Below, one piece after another: positions 1-8,137 of a stretch of 62,505 bases of DNA. The stretch covers positions 1 through 62,505 of the forward strand of contig NZ_QWKG01000022.1 in NCBI RefSeq assembly GCF_009911595.1. The letters are read 5' to 3'. This DNA comes from Colidextribacter sp. OB.20. GTDB lineage: Bacteria > Bacillota > Clostridia > Oscillospirales > Oscillospiraceae. A program made the position numbers and the translations under genes. The notes beneath the pieces are model-generated. The model worked only from the letters and a program-made list of their open reading frames with translations, had not been told where the DNA came from and ran no database searches. Each line of letters opens with the position of its first letter. The first letter of the stretch is position 1.

Positions 1-377
1 GCTCCGGCGGGGCCGGCAGGACCGCCGGCAGGGCCGGCAGGGCCCTGGGGGCCGGTGGGGCCTGTAGGGCCGGTGGGCCCCTGCATGGGAGAGGCGTCCA
101 GTGCGCCCTGCATCTTCCCCTTCAGGAAAATCTGGTTCTGCACGGCGGTCTCCAGCAGACCGCGGACGCTCTCGTTGGCGTTCAGCACGTCCTTCACCGT
201 GGCGGCGGGACCGCTGAGGCCGGGCAGGGTTCCAAGAATATACTGCATCTTCTCGCCCTCGGCGTTGAGGATATGGCTCAGGCCGAGTTCCTCCATAGCG
301 ATGGAGGAAAGAATTTGATTAACCGCATCTTCCCGCTGAATCGGCGGGTCTACATTGGGAAAACTGGGCAGAGACAT
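1..377 (-). CDS. Collagen-like surface protein, N-terminal part (runs off window)
   Basis: The minus-strand frame opens with ATG at 377-375 behind a good AAAGGAGA ribosome site and stays open to the window edge, so only about 125 codons are seen. The first roughly 75 residues form a head with the motif SIAMEELGLSHILNAEGEK, followed by a short helical stretch. From about residue 103 the protein becomes Gly-X-Y repeats (GPTGPTGPTGPQGPAG), the hallmark of a collagen-like triple helix. Proteins of this make-up sit on the cell or spore surface of Clostridia, so a surface or exosporium filament is likely. The head is nearly the same as that of the divergent gene starting at 607. The C-terminus and any anchor are outside the window. 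Confidence 0.85.
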   Translation of the reverse strand, partial: MSLPSFPNVDPPIQREDAVNQILSSIAMEELGLSHILNAEGEKMQYILGTLPGLSGPAATVKDVLNANESVRGLLETAVQNQIFLKGKMQGALDASPMQGPTGPTGPTGPQGPAGPAGGPAGPAG

Positions 378-606
378 TCAGGAATCTCCTTTCAAATTAA
401 GAAGTGCGCTACGAAAATACGTTGGAACGACGGCGGGAGAGCAGGCGCTCCAGCGCCGCGCCCGAGATACTCTATGCGTCTGCCCGCCGGCAGGTTCCAG
501 CTGGAACCAAACCGCCTCCGCTGTCATAGGGTAGGGCGGCGGCATGGTTTCCCTGCCGCACATCTCAGTCCTGGCTCTGCCAGGACGCGCTGTGGAGTTT
601 TTGAAT

Positions 607-1557
607 ATGTCTATGCCTTCCTTTCCATCCGGCGGGGCGGACATGACTCGGGATGAAGCTCTGACCATGATCGTTGCGTCTATCGCTATGGAAGAGCTCG
701 CCCTGAGCCATATCCTCAACGCCGAGGGCGAGAAATTACAATATGTCCTTGGAACCCTGCCCGGCACAAGCTCTCAGGATGTGCTGAAAGTCAACAAAAG
801 CGTTACCGCCCTTGTGGAGGTGGTAACCCAGAACCAGATGCTTCTGAAAAACAAGCTGGACCATGTGCTGGAGCTATTACCCTCCCCCACGCCGGAGGAG
901 GATCCGGATTCAGAATTTATCGAAATCCCCGGCTCGACCTCTGATCCTACCCCGACACCAACGCCGACGCCAACACCGACGCCTACCCCAACTCCGACTC
1001 CCAACCCCGGCCATACCCCCTATCCCCCGCAGGGCTGGTGGCAGTACCCCGGCAGACCTCCCTACCCGCCCCAATACCCAGGGACCTATCCCAGGCCTGC
1101 TCCGCCGTCATATCAGGTGAGCTCCTGTCAGAAGAGCGCTCTCCAGTTGGCAGGTCAGCGGGAGAGGATACAGTGGAATCCGGAATGCCGCCTGCCCTGG
1201 AGACTGCGCGGGTGCTCCGGGCATGGGATCTGCTGGGACGGACGTGTCCCCGCCCGGATTCAGCTGAGTCCTGGGAGGACATATGTGGTCCAATACACAT
1301 TGAATGTCTGCGCGATGTGTCCGGCAGAGGGGGCAGGAGCGATTTGCCTCAGACAGACCCCCTGCGGCGCGTTTGCTGACGCGCCTCCCCTGCGTTTTTC
1401 TATGGAGCGCCTGTCACACGGCCCCCAGGTGCTGCACCACATTGCCATGCTGCATCCCCGTATAAATGGGGGGTGCGCGCCCGAGTTGTCTCTGGTGCTG
1501 GATGCCCAAGCACCTCTGTGCGTGGAACGGGCCGTGATGGATATTGTGGAGCTTTAG
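607..1557 (+). CDS. Surface protein with Pro-Thr stalk and C-terminal beta domain
   Basis: This 316-residue protein starts at ATG 607, where GGAG lies at a proper distance; a longer in-frame start at 544 lacks a ribosome site and does not fit the homologous neighbour. The head (residues 1-75, SIAMEELALSHILNAEGEK) matches the collagen-like protein encoded divergently. A nine-unit Pro-Thr repeat (residues 114-131) and a Pro/Tyr-rich stretch follow. The last 130 residues look like a beta-sandwich of the BclA C-terminal (TNF-like) type (LSPGRTYVVQYTLNVC, then SLVLDAQAPLC). No signal peptide is visible, as is common for spore-surface proteins. The domain reading of the C-terminus is by eye only. 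Confidence 0.75.
   Translation: MSMPSFPSGGADMTRDEALTMIVASIAMEELALSHILNAEGEKLQYVLGTLPGTSSQDVLKVNKSVTALVEVVTQNQMLLKNKLDHVLELLPSPTPEEDPDSEFIEIPGSTSDPTPTPTPTPTPTPTPTPTPNPGHTPYPPQGWWQYPGRPPYPPQYPGTYPRPAPPSYQVSSCQKSALQLAGQRERIQWNPECRLPWRLRGCSGHGICWDGRVPARIQLSPGRTYVVQYTLNVCAMCPAEGAGAICLRQTPCGAFADAPPLRFSMERLSHGPQVLHHIAMLHPRINGGCAPELSLVLDAQAPLCVERAVMDIVEL
946..1002 (+). repeat. Hexanucleotide tandem repeat coding for Pro-Thr
   Basis: Nine CCN-ACN codon pairs in a row encode the (PT)9 stalk of the 607-1557 gene. The unit is 6 bp, so slippage would change stalk length without breaking the frame. Confidence 0.85.
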
Positions 1558-1796
1558 ATAAGGAAACACTGAATAAATCCCTGCACGCATTTTTACACCA
1601 TAAATTCCACCAGGACTGCGTCAGAAGACCTTGAAAGCCCTAAGAAAACAGACAAGGAGCGGCACTCCATAAGGAAGTGCCGCCCCTCGGGCTGATTATC
1701 TTTGCCGCGCAGGGCCGCGCGTCGTCGTTGCGGTCTGCCGCCAGAAGAACAATCTGAAATCAAAACTGAACCCTGCCATTTCAAGATTTTCAGGTA
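1558..1796. other. Intergenic stretch without a recognised gene
   Basis: No convincing gene is seen. A GC-rich stem-loop (about 1657-1686, arms GCGGCACT / AGTGCCGC) may end transcription from either side. The sequence just after the stop codon of the upstream gene (about 1560-1595) resembles the terminal repeat style of insertion sequences, but no transposase fragment could be found, so this is only a weak hint. Confidence 0.4.
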
Positions 1797-1853
1797 TAAA
1801 AAGACCCTGCCAAATCTGTCAGTTTCATACGTACTGTTCAGATTAGGCAGGGC
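1797..1853 (-). terminator. Terminator of the tRNA-Gln gene
   Basis: Read on the minus strand, the arms CCCTGCCTAATCTG and CAGATTTGGCAGGG pair almost fully and are followed by TTTTT. This sits directly downstream of the tRNA and fits a Rho-independent terminator. Confidence 0.8.
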
Positions 1854-1860
1854 CATTCAC

Positions 1861-1934
1861 TGGCAGCCGGAGAAGGATTCGAACCCTCACAAACAGAGTC
1901 AGAGTCTGTCGTGCTACCCTTACACAATCCGGCT
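1861..1934 (-). tRNA. tRNA-Gln (anticodon CUG)
   Basis: The minus strand folds as a complete 74-nt tRNA with CCA encoded. The acceptor arms AGCCGGA / TCCGGCT pair perfectly, the D stem is GTG/CAC, and the anticodon loop CTCTGAC gives anticodon CTG for CAG codons. The T arm carries the usual GGTTCGAATCC. CAG is the natural glutamine codon for such a GC-rich genome. A glutaminyl-tRNA synthetase gene lies 14 kb away at 16040-17740. Confidence 0.93.
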
Positions 1935-1964
1935 GTTTCTGATGTTCCGGACGGAACGATAGCT

Positions 1965-1992
1965 ATTATAGCAAATACTGAGAAAATGTCAA
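1965..1992 (-). promoter_or_regulatory. Promoter of tRNA-Gln
   Basis: On the minus strand a perfect TTGACA (1992-1987) and a perfect TATAAT (1970-1965) are separated by 16 bp. This is a strong vegetative sigma-70-type promoter, placed about 30 bp upstream of the tRNA 5' end. Confidence 0.85.
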
Positions 1993-2010
1993 GGGGTATT
2001 TTGAATCTTC

Positions 2011-2039
2011 TTGCATTTTTTTTCGGAGTCTGCTATAAT
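2011..2039 (+). promoter_or_regulatory. Promoter of proC
   Basis: TTGCAT (2011-2016) and TATAAT (2034-2039) are spaced by 17 bp, upstream of proC and back-to-back with the tRNA promoter. Confidence 0.75.
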
Positions 2040-2112
2040 AGCGAACCATACGGAGACAGAGCATTGCCATGAGCGGCTGAAATAAGGGAAGAATTGTAGG
2101 AGGACTGCGGTT

Positions 2113-2916
2113 ATGGATAAAAAATTGGGGGTAATTGGCTTCGGAAACATGGCCACCGGTATTCTGAACGCCATCATAAAATCAGAAATACTCACCCTGG
2201 ACGAGATCGCCATATGCGAGATCGACCCCAAGGCCCGGAAACGGGCGGAGCAGGCCGGTTTTTTAGTGGCCGAGAGCATGGGGCAGCTGTGTCGGGGCAG
2301 TGATATGGTCCTGCTGGCGGTGAAGCCCAACATGGTGGCCTCCGTACTGAAGGAGGCCGGTCCCGCTCTGGAGCGCAAGGCGCTGATGTCCATTGCCGCC
2401 GGGGTCTCCAGCCAGAAGCTGAAAGAATTTTGCGGCACTTATTTTCTGCGGGTGCTGCGCATCATGCCCAACTACCCCGCAGTGATGGGGGTGGGCACCA
2501 TGGTGCTGAGCAGCAATACAGACTTCACCCCGGAGGAGCGGGCAAAGGCGGAGAGCCTGATGGGGGCTGTGGGCCATGTGGAGTGGATCGAGGAGCGGCA
2601 CATGGACGCGGTCACTGGTCTGAGCGGCAGCGGCCCGGCCTATGTGGCCATGTTTATCGAGGCCCTGGCCGACGGCGGCGTGATGGAGGGGCTTTCCCGG
2701 CCTCAGGCCATGAACCTGGCCATGCAGACTGTGATGGGAACGGCCAAGCTGCTTCAGGAGGAGGGCGGCCTCCACCCCGGCGAGCTGAAGGACCGGGTTT
2801 GTTCCCCCGGCGGGACCGCCATCGAGGGGGTCAAGGCCCTGGAGCTGGGCCAGTTCCGGCACACTGTGATGAACGCGGTGATTGCTGCCAGTGAAAAGAG
2901 CAAGCGCCTGATTTAA
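2113..2916 (+). CDS. proC: Pyrroline-5-carboxylate reductase
   Basis: This 267-residue protein reduces 1-pyrroline-5-carboxylate (P5C) to L-proline with NAD(P)H in the cytosol. The N-terminal Rossmann motif GFGNMA is at residues 9-14, and the P5CR signature (SPGGTAIEGVKALE, then FRHTVMNAV) is near the C-terminus; the length is normal for ProC. AGGAGGAC precedes the ATG. It lies close to hydroxyproline dehydratase (4013-6397), whose product is P5C, so besides proline synthesis it probably completes conversion of trans-4-hydroxyproline to proline. It has its own promoter and a strong hairpin after the stop. Confidence 0.95.
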   Translation: MDKKLGVIGFGNMATGILNAIIKSEILTLDEIAICEIDPKARKRAEQAGFLVAESMGQLCRGSDMVLLAVKPNMVASVLKEAGPALERKALMSIAAGVSSQKLKEFCGTYFLRVLRIMPNYPAVMGVGTMVLSSNTDFTPEERAKAESLMGAVGHVEWIEERHMDAVTGLSGSGPAYVAMFIEALADGGVMEGLSRPQAMNLAMQTVMGTAKLLQEEGGLHPGELKDRVCSPGGTAIEGVKALELGQFRHTVMNAVIAASEKSKRLI

Positions 2917-2924
2917 AGCCAGAA

Positions 2925-2952
2925 GCGCCCGGGGCCAGACGGCCCCGGGCGC
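2925..2952. terminator. Bidirectional terminator between proC and lysR gene
   Basis: A perfect 12-bp stem (GCGCCCGGGGCC / GGCCCCGGGCGC) with a 4-nt loop lies between two converging genes. The U-tract is weak on both sides. Confidence 0.65.
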
Positions 2953-2961
2953 GCTGTGCTT

Positions 2962-3888
2962 CTAAATCCCGTCGCTGTGGGTGGAGTACTCCAAGGTGCA
3001 GGTTGGGGGCGTGGTTCCCTCAATCTGGTCCACAGCGTCCCGAAGATATTGGAGGAAGCGACGGGCGGCGGGGGAGGCGTCCTTCATGCTGGGGATGAGG
3101 ATGCCCAGGCTGCGGTAGATGGGGGGCGTGATGGGGAGGAGGATGTTGTCCCCCTGATACCCCCGCAGGACCAGCTCGGGCAGGATGGCGATTCCCAGGT
3201 CCTGGCCCACGAGGGCCATCATGGTAAACTCATTCCGCGCGGAAAAGACCTGCTTGGGGTGGATGCCCATAGGGCTCAGGCAGTGGTAGAGGTCCTGGTC
3301 CGTGTGGTAGGGCAGGACGCACACCGTCTCCTCCAGACGGTGCAGCTGAAAGGCCAGCTCCTTGGCAAAGGAGGAGGTGGGGGCGCACACCGCCATGTAG
3401 TGGTCGGTTTTCAGGGGAATCCACTCCATCTTGCTGGTTCGGCTGGGCCCGGTGATGCCAAAGTCAATGGAGCCCTCCTCCAGGCCGGCCTCGATTTCAT
3501 CCGTCCGCCACTCCCGGATGTCCACGGTGATGTTGGGGAAGTCCTTGTGGAAGTGCCTGAGGGCGGCGGGCAGCCAGTGGATGGCAATGCTCTCGTAGGC
3601 GCCGATGGAGATATGGCCCTCCAGCACACCGCAGATGGCGGAGGTCTCCTCGATAAAGAGCTCGTGGGCCATGACAATCCGCCGGGCGAAGGGGAGGATG
3701 CGCTCCCCGTTGGGGGTCAGCACCAGCCCCTTGCGGGTGCGGGCGAACAGAGAAAACCCCACCTCCTTCTCCAGCCGCTTGATAATGTGGCTGGCGCCGG
3801 ATTCGGTGTAGCCGATCCGCTTGGCGGCTTGGGTGATGTTTTTCTCCTCTACGGCGGTAAGAAATAGCTGTAGATCTTTGATATTCAT
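2962..3888 (-). CDS. LysR-family transcriptional regulator
   Basis: The 308-residue protein has an N-terminal winged helix-turn-helix (residues about 1-60, beginning MNIKDLQLFLTAVEEKNI, with TQAAKRIGYTESGASHIIKR) and a periplasmic-binding-like effector domain (about 90-295). GAGGAG precedes the start. It lies downstream of hypE-hypD in the same direction but behind a hairpin, and it converges with proC. A role in controlling hydroxyproline or proline genes is possible but rests only on position; the effector is unknown. Confidence 0.9.
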   Translation of the reverse strand: MNIKDLQLFLTAVEEKNITQAAKRIGYTESGASHIIKRLEKEVGFSLFARTRKGLVLTPNGERILPFARRIVMAHELFIEETSAICGVLEGHISIGAYESIAIHWLPAALRHFHKDFPNITVDIREWRTDEIEAGLEEGSIDFGITGPSRTSKMEWIPLKTDHYMAVCAPTSSFAKELAFQLHRLEETVCVLPYHTDQDLYHCLSPMGIHPKQVFSARNEFTMMALVGQDLGIAILPELVLRGYQGDNILLPITPPIYRSLGILIPSMKDASPAARRFLQYLRDAVDQIEGTTPPTCTLEYSTHSDGI

Positions 3889-3948
3889 GCTCTGCTCCTC
3901 GTATTACCTCCGATCCGCGGGGGCCGGAGAACAGGGTGATTGGGAAAG

Positions 3949-3978
3949 GGCGGAGAGCACTTGGAGGTGCTCTCCGCC
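3949..3978 (-). terminator. Terminator after hypD
   Basis: The arms GGCGGAGAGCAC and GTGCTCTCCGCC form a perfect 12-bp stem with a 6-nt loop; on the minus strand it is followed by a short pyrimidine run (CTTTCCC). It separates hypD from the downstream lysR gene. Confidence 0.65.
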
Positions 3979-4012
3979 GCTTGCATCACTGTTTGCCGCA
4001 GGCGGGAGAAGA

Positions 4013-6397
4013 TCAGCCGCAGCAACCGAAGTCCTGCTCGGTACGGTCGATAATCTCGTCCTGAAGGGGCTTATCCAGGTTGCGGAAGTAGTCGCTGTAG
4101 CCGGCCACGCGGACGATGATGTCCCGGTGCTCCTCGGGCTTGTTCTGAGCCTCGATAAGGGTCTCCCGGTGGACAACATTGAACTGCACGTGGTGGCCGT
4201 CCATGTTGAAGTAGGAGCGGATGAAGTTGGCCAGGTTGTCAATGCCCTCCTCGCCAGCCAGAACGTCGGGGGTAAACTTCTGGTTCAGCAGAGTGCCGCC
4301 GGTGCGCAGATGGTCCATCTTGGCGCAGGACTTGATGACGGCGGTGGGGCCATTGACGTCGGCGCCCTTCTCGGGGGAGATGCCCTCGGACACGGGCTTG
4401 TGGGCCAGACGGCCGTTGGGGCTGGCGATCATCACGTCGCCGAAGTAGACGTGGCAGGTGGTGGGCAGCATATCCACCCGGTACATGCCGCCGCGCATGT
4501 TGCGCCGGGCGCACACGTCGTCCAGGAAGTAGTTGAAGACCTTCTTCATCAGGCCGTCGGCGTAGTCGTCGTCGTTGCCGTACTTGGGGGTCTTGTTCTT
4601 CACCAGGTTGTAGATGCGCTCATAGCCCTGGAAGTCGGACTTCATGGCGTTGAGCAGCTCCTCCATGGTGAAGTTCTGCTTGTCATAGACGTTATACTTC
4701 ACGGCGGACAGGCTGTCGGCGATGGTGCCGGTGCCCACGCCCTGGATAACGCTGGTGTTGTACCGGGCGCCGCCGGCGTTGTAGTCCTCGCCCCGGGAGA
4801 TGCAGTCGTTGGTGAGGATGGACAGGAAGGGCACGGGCATGTACTTGGCGTACAGGGACTCGATCACATTGGAGCCCCGGACCTTGATGTCCAGGAAGTG
4901 GTGGATCTGCTTGGTGTAGGCGTCCCACAGCTCGTCAAAGGTCTTGAACTGGGTGACATCGCCCGTCTTGGGGCCCAGCTGCTTGCCGGTCATGGGGTCC
5001 ACGCCGTTGAACAGGGTGAGCTCAAAGACCTTGGGCAGGTTGAAGTAGCCCTGGAGGATATAGGCCTCGTTGCCGAAGGCGCCGGTCTCCACGCAGCCGG
5101 AGCAGCCGCCCTTCCGGGCGTCCTCCAGGCTCTTGCCGGCGTTCATCAGCTCCTGAATAATGGCCTCGGTGTTGTAGAAGGCGGGCTGGCCCCAGCCCTC
5201 ACGGGCGATCTCGCAGGCCCGCTTCAGGAACTTCTGGGGGTTCTTCTTGCTGATCTGCACGTTGGAGTTGGGCTGAACCAGCTTCATCTCGTCCATGCAG
5301 TCCAGGATGATGTAGGACACGTCATTCACGCCGTCCTCGCCGTCGGGGGTGACGCCGCCGGTGTTGATGTTGGCGAAATCGGTGTAGGTGCCGCTCTCCT
5401 TCAGGGTGACGCCCACCTTGGGAGGCGCGGGCTGGTTGTAGAACTTGACCCACAGGCACTCCATTAGCTCAAGAGCCTGATCCCGGTTGAGGATGCCGTC
5501 CTCCACGTCCTTCTGATAGAAGGGGTTCAGGTGCTGGTCGAAGTGGCCGGGGGAGTAGGCGTCCCAGGGGTTGAGCTCGGTGGTGACGGCCAGGTGGGTG
5601 AACCAGTAGTGCTGGATGGCCTGATAGAAGGTCTGGGGCTTGTGGGCGGGCACCACGTCGCAGTTGGCGGCGATCTGGAGCAGTTCCTTCCTGCGCTGCT
5701 CGTCAGAGCAGGTCTCGGCCATCTCACGGGCCAGCTTGGCATACCGCTCGCCCAGGATCATGATGGCGTCGCAGCAGATGCTCATGGCGTTGAGCTGGTT
5801 GCGGCGGTCGATGGCCTTGGGGTCGTTCATGTAGTCCAGGTTGGCCAGGGCCTCCTTGATGTCGTTCTGATAGTCCAGATAACCCTTCTCAAAGATCTTC
5901 ACGGAGCCAACAGTGTGGCCGGGGCCACGCTGCTCCATGAACTCGGTGAACATGCCGGCGGCATAGGCCTCTTTCCACTCGTCGGTCATGCTGTCCAGGA
6001 TCTTCTTGCGCATGGTGCGGTCCTGCCAGAAGGGGATAATCTTCTCCTGCTGGATCTTGATGTCCTCTTCCGTGACGGTGAAGTTGACCACCTTGCGGTC
6101 GTTCATGTTGTGCATATCCTCGACGGTGTGGCAGCACAGCTCGGGGAAGCTGGGGGCGGCCTGAGGGTGGTCGCCCTTCTCGCCCACGATCAGCTCGCCG
6201 TCGCCGATGTACAGCTTCTTGTTGGAGAAGATGTGCTTCAGGGTCAGGGCGCGCAGCTCGGGGATGGACACCTTGCCCTCATACATCTCGTAGGCCTCTG
6301 TCTCCAGGACAGCCCGCTCGATGTAAAGACGGGGCTGGGTCTCCACGCTCAGCTTTCTGAGTTTTTTGATACGATCGTTCATACCGAGATCAGCCAT
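4013..6397 (-). CDS. hypD: trans-4-Hydroxy-L-proline dehydratase (glycyl radical enzyme)
   Basis: This 794-residue enzyme removes water from trans-4-hydroxy-L-proline to give P5C by radical chemistry. The glycyl radical site is G766 in RVAGYSDYF, and the thiyl cysteine is C435 in GCSGCVETG. The residues I recall as the HypD active-site set are all present with a constant offset of +1 from the Clostridioides difficile enzyme: F153, H161, D279, S335, F341, E437, Y451 and T646. This sets it apart from pyruvate formate-lyase, choline lyase and diol dehydratase. The activase gene hypE lies 4 bp upstream, and proC, which uses the product, lies nearby. The enzyme would be oxygen sensitive. Dietary or host collagen is the usual hydroxyproline source for gut anaerobes. 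Confidence 0.92.
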   Translation of the reverse strand: MADLGMNDRIKKLRKLSVETQPRLYIERAVLETEAYEMYEGKVSIPELRALTLKHIFSNKKLYIGDGELIVGEKGDHPQAAPSFPELCCHTVEDMHNMNDRKVVNFTVTEEDIKIQQEKIIPFWQDRTMRKKILDSMTDEWKEAYAAGMFTEFMEQRGPGHTVGSVKIFEKGYLDYQNDIKEALANLDYMNDPKAIDRRNQLNAMSICCDAIMILGERYAKLAREMAETCSDEQRRKELLQIAANCDVVPAHKPQTFYQAIQHYWFTHLAVTTELNPWDAYSPGHFDQHLNPFYQKDVEDGILNRDQALELMECLWVKFYNQPAPPKVGVTLKESGTYTDFANINTGGVTPDGEDGVNDVSYIILDCMDEMKLVQPNSNVQISKKNPQKFLKRACEIAREGWGQPAFYNTEAIIQELMNAGKSLEDARKGGCSGCVETGAFGNEAYILQGYFNLPKVFELTLFNGVDPMTGKQLGPKTGDVTQFKTFDELWDAYTKQIHHFLDIKVRGSNVIESLYAKYMPVPFLSILTNDCISRGEDYNAGGARYNTSVIQGVGTGTIADSLSAVKYNVYDKQNFTMEELLNAMKSDFQGYERIYNLVKNKTPKYGNDDDYADGLMKKVFNYFLDDVCARRNMRGGMYRVDMLPTTCHVYFGDVMIASPNGRLAHKPVSEGISPEKGADVNGPTAVIKSCAKMDHLRTGGTLLNQKFTPDVLAGEEGIDNLANFIRSYFNMDGHHVQFNVVHRETLIEAQNKPEEHRDIIVRVAGYSDYFRNLDKPLQDEIIDRTEQDFGCCG

Positions 6398-6401
6398 GAT
6401 A

Positions 6402-7319
6402 TTATCCTCCTATTTTAATATTTGGAAAACCATTTTGCTTAAAGGTCTCAACGACCTGTTGCAGCCATTCTTCCTTGGGGACGGCCATGTTCTTGCCGTC
6501 GTACTCCCGGCCCAGCTTCTTGTATTTGCTGGAGCCCGTGTTGTGGTATTTCAGCAGGTTGACCTGCCAGACACGAATCTCGTTGTCCTTCAGAAAGCGG
6601 ATTACCTGCCCGATATGCTCGTCGGTGGTATTGACCCCGTCGATGAGGGGGAGGCGGATGTTGATTTTGCCGCCGTCGGCGCTGAGCTGCTTCAGATTCT
6701 CCAGAATCAGCTGGTTATCCACTCCGATGTACTCCTTGTGCTGCTCCGGGTCCATCAGCTTCAGGTCGTAGAGGTAGACGTCGGTGTAGGGCAGGACCCG
6801 CTTCAGGTGCTCGTAGGGGGCGTAGCCGCAGGTATCGATATTGACCAGAATGCCCTTCTCATGCAGCCGCCGGGCTAGCTCCTCCACATAGTCTATGTCC
6901 TGGGCCATCACCTCGCCCCCGGAGAGGGTGACCCCGCCGCCGGACTGCTCATAGAACATGATGTCCTTCTCCAGCTGCTTGACCAGGTCCTTGATCTCAT
7001 ACTCCTCGCCCACCAGCTCCCGGGCGTTCTGCATGCAGTACTCGGTGCAGACGCCGCAGGCGGTACATTTGTCGTAGTCGGTATGGGCCTTGTGCTCATC
7101 GTCCAGAGAGATGGCCTTCTGGGGGCAGGCCTTGACGCAGGCCCCGCAGCCGGTGCAGCGCTCGACGTAACAGAGCAGGTCGTTGGGATAGCACTGGCTC
7201 TCCGGATTGTGGCACCAGCGGCAGCTGAGGGGACAGCCCTTGAAAAACACTGTGCTCCGGATGCCCTCGCCGTCGTGAATGGAAAACTTCTGGATGTTGA
7301 AAATCAGAGGCTTACCCAT
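6402..7319 (-). CDS. hypE: Radical SAM activase of hydroxyproline dehydratase
   Basis: The 305-residue protein installs the glycyl radical on HypD using SAM and an Fe-S cluster. The radical SAM motif C29-x3-C33-x2-C36 lies in KGCPLSCRWC. Two ferredoxin-type clusters follow at C55/C58/C61/C65 and C85/C88/C91/C95, as in activases of the PflA-like glycyl radical family with an inserted Fd domain. The start is ATG 7319 behind GGAG; a longer frame upstream lacks family similarity. It is the first gene of the hypE-hypD operon. Each activation releases 5'-deoxyadenosine, which links it to the salvage locus at 20531-35455. Confidence 0.92.
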   Translation of the reverse strand: MGKPLIFNIQKFSIHDGEGIRSTVFFKGCPLSCRWCHNPESQCYPNDLLCYVERCTGCGACVKACPQKAISLDDEHKAHTDYDKCTACGVCTEYCMQNARELVGEEYEIKDLVKQLEKDIMFYEQSGGGVTLSGGEVMAQDIDYVEELARRLHEKGILVNIDTCGYAPYEHLKRVLPYTDVYLYDLKLMDPEQHKEYIGVDNQLILENLKQLSADGGKINIRLPLIDGVNTTDEHIGQVIRFLKDNEIRVWQVNLLKYHNTGSSKYKKLGREYDGKNMAVPKEEWLQQVVETFKQNGFPNIKIGG

Positions 7320-7366
7320 GTCTCTCCGCTCCTTTTTGTCTTGGCAGGCTGGATTAGACCGTGTTT

Positions 7367-7380
7367 TAGAATGCGTTCTA
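7367..7380. promoter_or_regulatory. Candidate TetR operator upstream of hypE
   Basis: The sequence TAGAATGCGTTCTA is a near-perfect dyad, with 5-bp outer arms TAGAA / TTCTA around GC-containing bases, typical of TetR-family operators. It lies just downstream of the hypE -10 element, where a bound repressor would block transcription. The TetR gene is divergent, 150 bp away. Confidence 0.5.
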
Positions 7381-7391
7381 GTTTTTTCTAT

Positions 7392-7420
7392 ATTATAGCG
7401 CATACTCACCTAAAAAGCAA
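7392..7420 (-). promoter_or_regulatory. Promoter of hypE-hypD operon
   Basis: On the minus strand TTGCTT (7420-7415) and TATAAT (7397-7392) are spaced by 17 bp, upstream of hypE. Confidence 0.75.
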
Positions 7421-7469
7421 GAGCAAATCCATAAGATTTTTAGGATTTTTTCCAATCTCATATTTATGC

Positions 7470-7498
7470 TTTACGGGGATGGAAATTCATGTTATAGT
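7470..7498 (+). promoter_or_regulatory. Promoter of the TetR gene
   Basis: TTTACG (7470-7475) and TATAGT (7493-7498) are spaced by 17 bp and point to the TetR gene. Confidence 0.6.
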
Positions 7499-7530
7499 AA
7501 AACGACACTGATAGGGAATAAGGAGATATC

Positions 7531-8121
7531 ATGACCAAACGACAGACGACAAAGAGTAAAATCATCGAGGCGGCCTGGGGGCTGTTTCGGGAGAAGGGCT
7601 ATGACGAGACCACAATCGAGGACATCATCGCCCAGTCGGGGACCAGCAAGGGGACCTTTTATCACTATTTCAACGGGAAGGACGCCCTGCTGGGCTCGTT
7701 GTCGGACATTTTTGACTCTTACTATGAGGAGCTGGTGGAGCGGCTGGTCCCGGAGATGAACAGCGTGGACAAGCTGATTTTCCTCAGCTGCGAGGCCCAC
7801 AAGATGATTGGAGAGCGCATTCAGCCCGACCTGCTGGCCTCTCTCTACTCCTCCCAGGTGGTGACCCGGGGGGACAAGCACCTGCTCAATCAGAACCGCT
7901 TTTACCACCAGCTGGTCCACCAGCTGGCCGACGAGGGGCTGCGCCGGGGGGAGATTTGCCCGGACATGTCTGTCCTTGACGCGGCCCACTATTTCTCTAT
8001 GTGCGAGCGGGCCATTGTCTACGACTACTGCATCAGCGGGGCCTCCTTCGACCTGGGGGCCTATACCGAGAAGCTGATTCCCGTTCTGCTGGAGGGGCTG
8101 CGGGCCCGTCCGGCGGGGTAG
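7531..8121 (+). CDS. TetR/AcrR-family transcriptional regulator
   Basis: This 196-residue protein has the TetR DNA-binding domain at residues about 8-54 (IIEAAWGLFREKGYDETTIE, then GTSKGTFYHYFNGK), followed by an all-helical ligand domain. AAGGAGAT precedes the ATG. It is divergent from hypE, and a dyad that looks like its operator overlaps the hypE promoter region, so repression of the hydroxyproline operon is the natural hypothesis. The ligand is unknown. It could instead act on the symporter gene that converges on it. Confidence 0.88.
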   Translation: MTKRQTTKSKIIEAAWGLFREKGYDETTIEDIIAQSGTSKGTFYHYFNGKDALLGSLSDIFDSYYEELVERLVPEMNSVDKLIFLSCEAHKMIGERIQPDLLASLYSSQVVTRGDKHLLNQNRFYHQLVHQLADEGLRRGEICPDMSVLDAAHYFSMCERAIVYDYCISGASFDLGAYTEKLIPVLLEGLRARPAG

Positions 8122-8137
8122 AAGGGCAAACAGAATC

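Noticed and set aside
1558-1700. Possible insertion sequence end after the stalk protein gene
   Set aside because: The motif only resembles IS ends by eye; no transposase remnant or matching second end was found.
3821-5467. Plus-strand open frame of 548 codons opposite hypD
   Set aside because: It mirrors the hydroxyproline dehydratase codons and has low-complexity composition (Val/Gly/His/Leu).
2962-7319. Pyruvate formate-lyase or choline lyase identity for the glycyl radical enzyme
   Set aside because: Active-site residues follow the HypD set, PFL's double cysteine is missing, and proC is nearby.
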